A stretch of 32,734 bases of DNA from Gammaproteobacteria bacterium (GTDB lineage: Bacteria > Pseudomonadota > Gammaproteobacteria > Pseudomonadales > Azotimanducaceae). The position numbers were made by a program, and so were the translations under genes. The notes under the pieces are model-generated. The model did no database searches. It worked only from the letters and a program-made list of their open reading frames with translations, and was not told where the DNA came from. The DNA is taken from NCBI GenBank assembly GCA_026709225.1, contig JAPOTJ010000103.1, forward strand, positions 1 through 32,734, read 5' to 3'. This document shows positions 30,921-32,734 of this stretch, piece by piece. How positions within the stretch are numbered: position 1 is the first letter of the stretch; each line of letters opens with the position of its first letter.

Positions 30921-32734
30921 ATGGACAAAACGTATACGGACCTCGTCGCGACGACATATCTTTGCAATGTGTTTCGTCACACGAAGAACTGCAAATCAGA
31001 AGCGGCAAGAAATATTGTCGACTGGATTGACGACACAGCGAAGTGGTCGTTCTCATGGGTGCCCGAAGATTACGAGGCATCCCGCGAAATCACAGGAAAG
31101 GACCGGAAGCGTCTGCGGAAGAACTGGAAGCATCTGCTGTCTGTCCTCCGTTCCTTGCGCTCGGAGTTAGACGACGCTAAGCCGGACACCGCCGCCATGC
31201 AAGTGCGGAGGCTCGCGCAACACTTGAATCTTACTCGCGATGATATGGCGATTGTCGAACTGCTGCTGCGCTACAAAACGGATCCCGTGATCGAATCGCT
31301 GCTTGATAACGTGTTTAATCACCTCCCGCGTTTAGGTTCATCGTTCCGTTACATCATCTCGATCAACAATCCCGTGGTACCTCAGATGCTGGGCATGTCA
31401 GCCCCCCGCTTTAGCCAGCGGCTGGCATCCGATTCAGCATTGATTCGCTCTGGAATAATACGCATCGACTCGGATGGCGAGCTGATTTTGCTTGACCAGA
31501 TCATGGGCTTGGCGTTCATGCCTTTCGACCCAAACGAGGATGTGCGCGAACTATTCTTTAATGTAGCGCCAAAGGCTGGGCTTGAGTGGCAGGACTACGA
31601 CCATGTCGCGCGCGCTCGTGACCATGTCGAACGCTTGATTCGGGGCGCCCTCCAGGCTCGCGCCACTGGTGTCAATGTGCTCTTGTACGGGCCGCATGGC
31701 ACTGGCAAGACCGAGTTCTGTAGGGCACTGGCCGAGCGGCTAGGCGTTCCGATGTACAGTGTTGGGGAAGGCGACCACAGCAATGCGGGCCGCGAGCGCC
31801 TCAGAGAACTGCTGCTGGCGCAGCGCCTGCTTGGTGACCATGGCAATTCGATTCTGCTCTTTGACGAAATGGACGATATTCTTTCCGATCCGCAGAACGA
31901 ATGGAACGAATGGGCGAGTGGCTTGTTTGCCTCTGCCAAGCCCAAGCGCGGCGCGCTCGAATCGAAGCTGGGCATGAACCGTCTGCTTGAAGAAGTTCGC
32001 ATGCCAGTGCTCTGGACAACAAATTCCCCGTGGGACGTGTCTCCTGCCATTTTGCGCCGCATGATGTTCGCTTTCGAAATGCGTCAGCCCTCGACCAATG
32101 TGCGCGCTCGAGTTTGGGCGCGCCAGCTTGACAAGCATGGAATCTCTTCCTCGCAAGACGACGCAGATGCGCTCGCGCGGAGCTTTGATGTGACTCCCGG
32201 AGTTGCCGCCGGAGCAACCGCTGCGGCAAGCCTCATTGAAGGGGGAGACATGGAGACCGTCCGTTTCGGCGTGCAGAGCTTGTCGAAGCTCGTCTACGGA
32301 GAGAAGCCTCCGAAGGAGGTAGGGGCGAAGATTGACCCGGCGCTCATCTCCGCCGACACCGATGCGTCAAAGCTCGCCGAGCGGCTGGCGAAGCGCGGGT
32401 CCGGAAGGATGTCAATTTGCCTGCACGGGCCGCCGGGCACTGGCAAGAGCGCGTTCGTGCGCCATCTTGGGGAACGCATGGGGATCGAAGTGGTGCAGAA
32501 AAGAGCATCCGACCTTATTTCCATGTGGGTCGGCCAGTCTGAGGCGAACATCGCGCGGGCGTTCGAAGAGGCACGCGAAAACGGTCATTTCCTCGTGTTC
32601 GACGAGGCTGACTCGCTGCTGTCCGACCGACGCCATGCGCAACGCAGCTGGGAAGTGAGCCAGGTCAACGAGATGCTCACCTGGATGGAGCATCACCCGC
32701 TGCCTTTCGCCTGCACCACCAACTTCGTGGACCG
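30921..32734 (+). CDS. Large protein with two AAA+ ATPase domains (partial)
   Basis: The frame is open from ATG 30921, with a strong GGAGGAG (30908-30914) six nt upstream, to the window edge: 604 codons without a stop. The first 230 residues match no domain I know and look helical. AAA+ domain 1 has Walker A GPHGTGKT (257-264), Walker B ILLFDEMDD (about 311-319) and a sensor-like LWTTNSP followed by RRMMF. AAA+ domain 2 has Walker A GPPGTGKS (503-510), a pore-loop-like SMWVGQSEANI, Walker B FLVFDEADSLL and CTTNF, at which point the window ends. The tandem arrangement resembles Cdc48-like unfoldases, but the N-terminus is different. Its divergent pairing with a nuclease-like gene suggests a shared system. 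Confidence 0.85.
   Translation, partial: MDKTYTDLVATTYLCNVFRHTKNCKSEAARNIVDWIDDTAKWSFSWVPEDYEASREITGKDRKRLRKNWKHLLSVLRSLRSELDDAKPDTAAMQVRRLAQHLNLTRDDMAIVELLLRYKTDPVIESLLDNVFNHLPRLGSSFRYIISINNPVVPQMLGMSAPRFSQRLASDSALIRSGIIRIDSDGELILLDQIMGLAFMPFDPNEDVRELFFNVAPKAGLEWQDYDHVARARDHVERLIRGALQARATGVNVLLYGPHGTGKTEFCRALAERLGVPMYSVGEGDHSNAGRERLRELLLAQRLLGDHGNSILLFDEMDDILSDPQNEWNEWASGLFASAKPKRGALESKLGMNRLLEEVRMPVLWTTNSPWDVSPAILRRMMFAFEMRQPSTNVRARVWARQLDKHGISSSQDDADALARSFDVTPGVAAGATAAASLIEGGDMETVRFGVQSLSKLVYGEKPPKEVGAKIDPALISADTDASKLAERLAKRGSGRMSICLHGPPGTGKSAFVRHLGERMGIEVVQKRASDLISMWVGQSEANIARAFEEARENGHFLVFDEADSLLSDRRHAQRSWEVSQVNEMLTWMEHHPLPFACTTNFVD

Overview
The window looks like the chromosome of a proteobacterium, most likely a gammaproteobacterium. 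It has a caa3-type cytochrome c oxidase cluster with the assembly-gene order seen in Pseudomonas-like genomes, a miaB-phoH-ybeY-corC-lnt-leuS block, and a dprA-purE-tsaC-aroE block. Genes are tightly packed: many neighbours overlap by ATGA, GTGA or TAATG, and GTG, TTG and apparently CTG start codons are common. I could not identify the species.

Layout. 1-441: an unrecognised gene at the left edge, probably frameshifted. 441-7881 (minus): cytochrome oxidase and its assembly factors (coxB, coxA, ctaG, coxC, surf1, a small membrane-anchored protein, ctaA, sco). A tiny DUF2909-like membrane protein is inserted on the plus strand. No ctaB (heme O synthase) is present. 8062-8724: an aquaporin/MIP channel. 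8736-10812 (minus): a type II restriction-modification pair, a HindVP-like nuclease with a C5-cytosine methyltransferase. 11121-11678: a DUF2878-like membrane protein. 11748-12430: a VapBC toxin-antitoxin pair. 12504-15412 (minus): dprA-purE-tsaC-aroE, where tsaC appears to start at CTG. 15543-24418 (plus): miaB, a gap holding a degraded scrap resembling the agmatine deiminase C-terminus, then phoH-ybeY-corC-lnt-leuS and a DUF1295 membrane protein.

24464 to the end is a defence and toxin-antitoxin island. In order it holds: a second type II restriction-modification pair (an N6-adenine methyltransferase and a nuclease whose S-C-K-X13-E motif recalls the Cfr10I/NgoMIV active site); a scrambled toxin-antitoxin locus (intact Phd-like antitoxin, PIN toxin cut after 12 codons, fused to a frameshifted second copy of the neighbouring CopG/BrnA-like antitoxin); an intact BrnT/BrnA-like pair; a solitary zeta-like kinase; an orphan HipB-like regulator with two candidate operators; and a NucS/DUF91-like nuclease facing away from a large double AAA+ ATPase that runs off the window. 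The intergenic region between these last two carries a GC-rich imperfect palindrome in the nuclease promoter and a perfect 14-bp tandem repeat beside the ATPase promoter. This divergent nuclease/ATPase locus is the best candidate for an undescribed system here.

How the genes work together. The cox block builds one respiratory enzyme: Sco and CtaG deliver copper to CuA and CuB, and CtaA and Surf1 handle heme A. The miaB-to-leuS block is translation, RNA and envelope housekeeping. The right third and the two isolated insertions (8.7-10.8 kb, 11.7-12.4 kb) are accessory genes placed between conserved blocks. No transposase, integrase, tRNA, rRNA or CRISPR array was seen.
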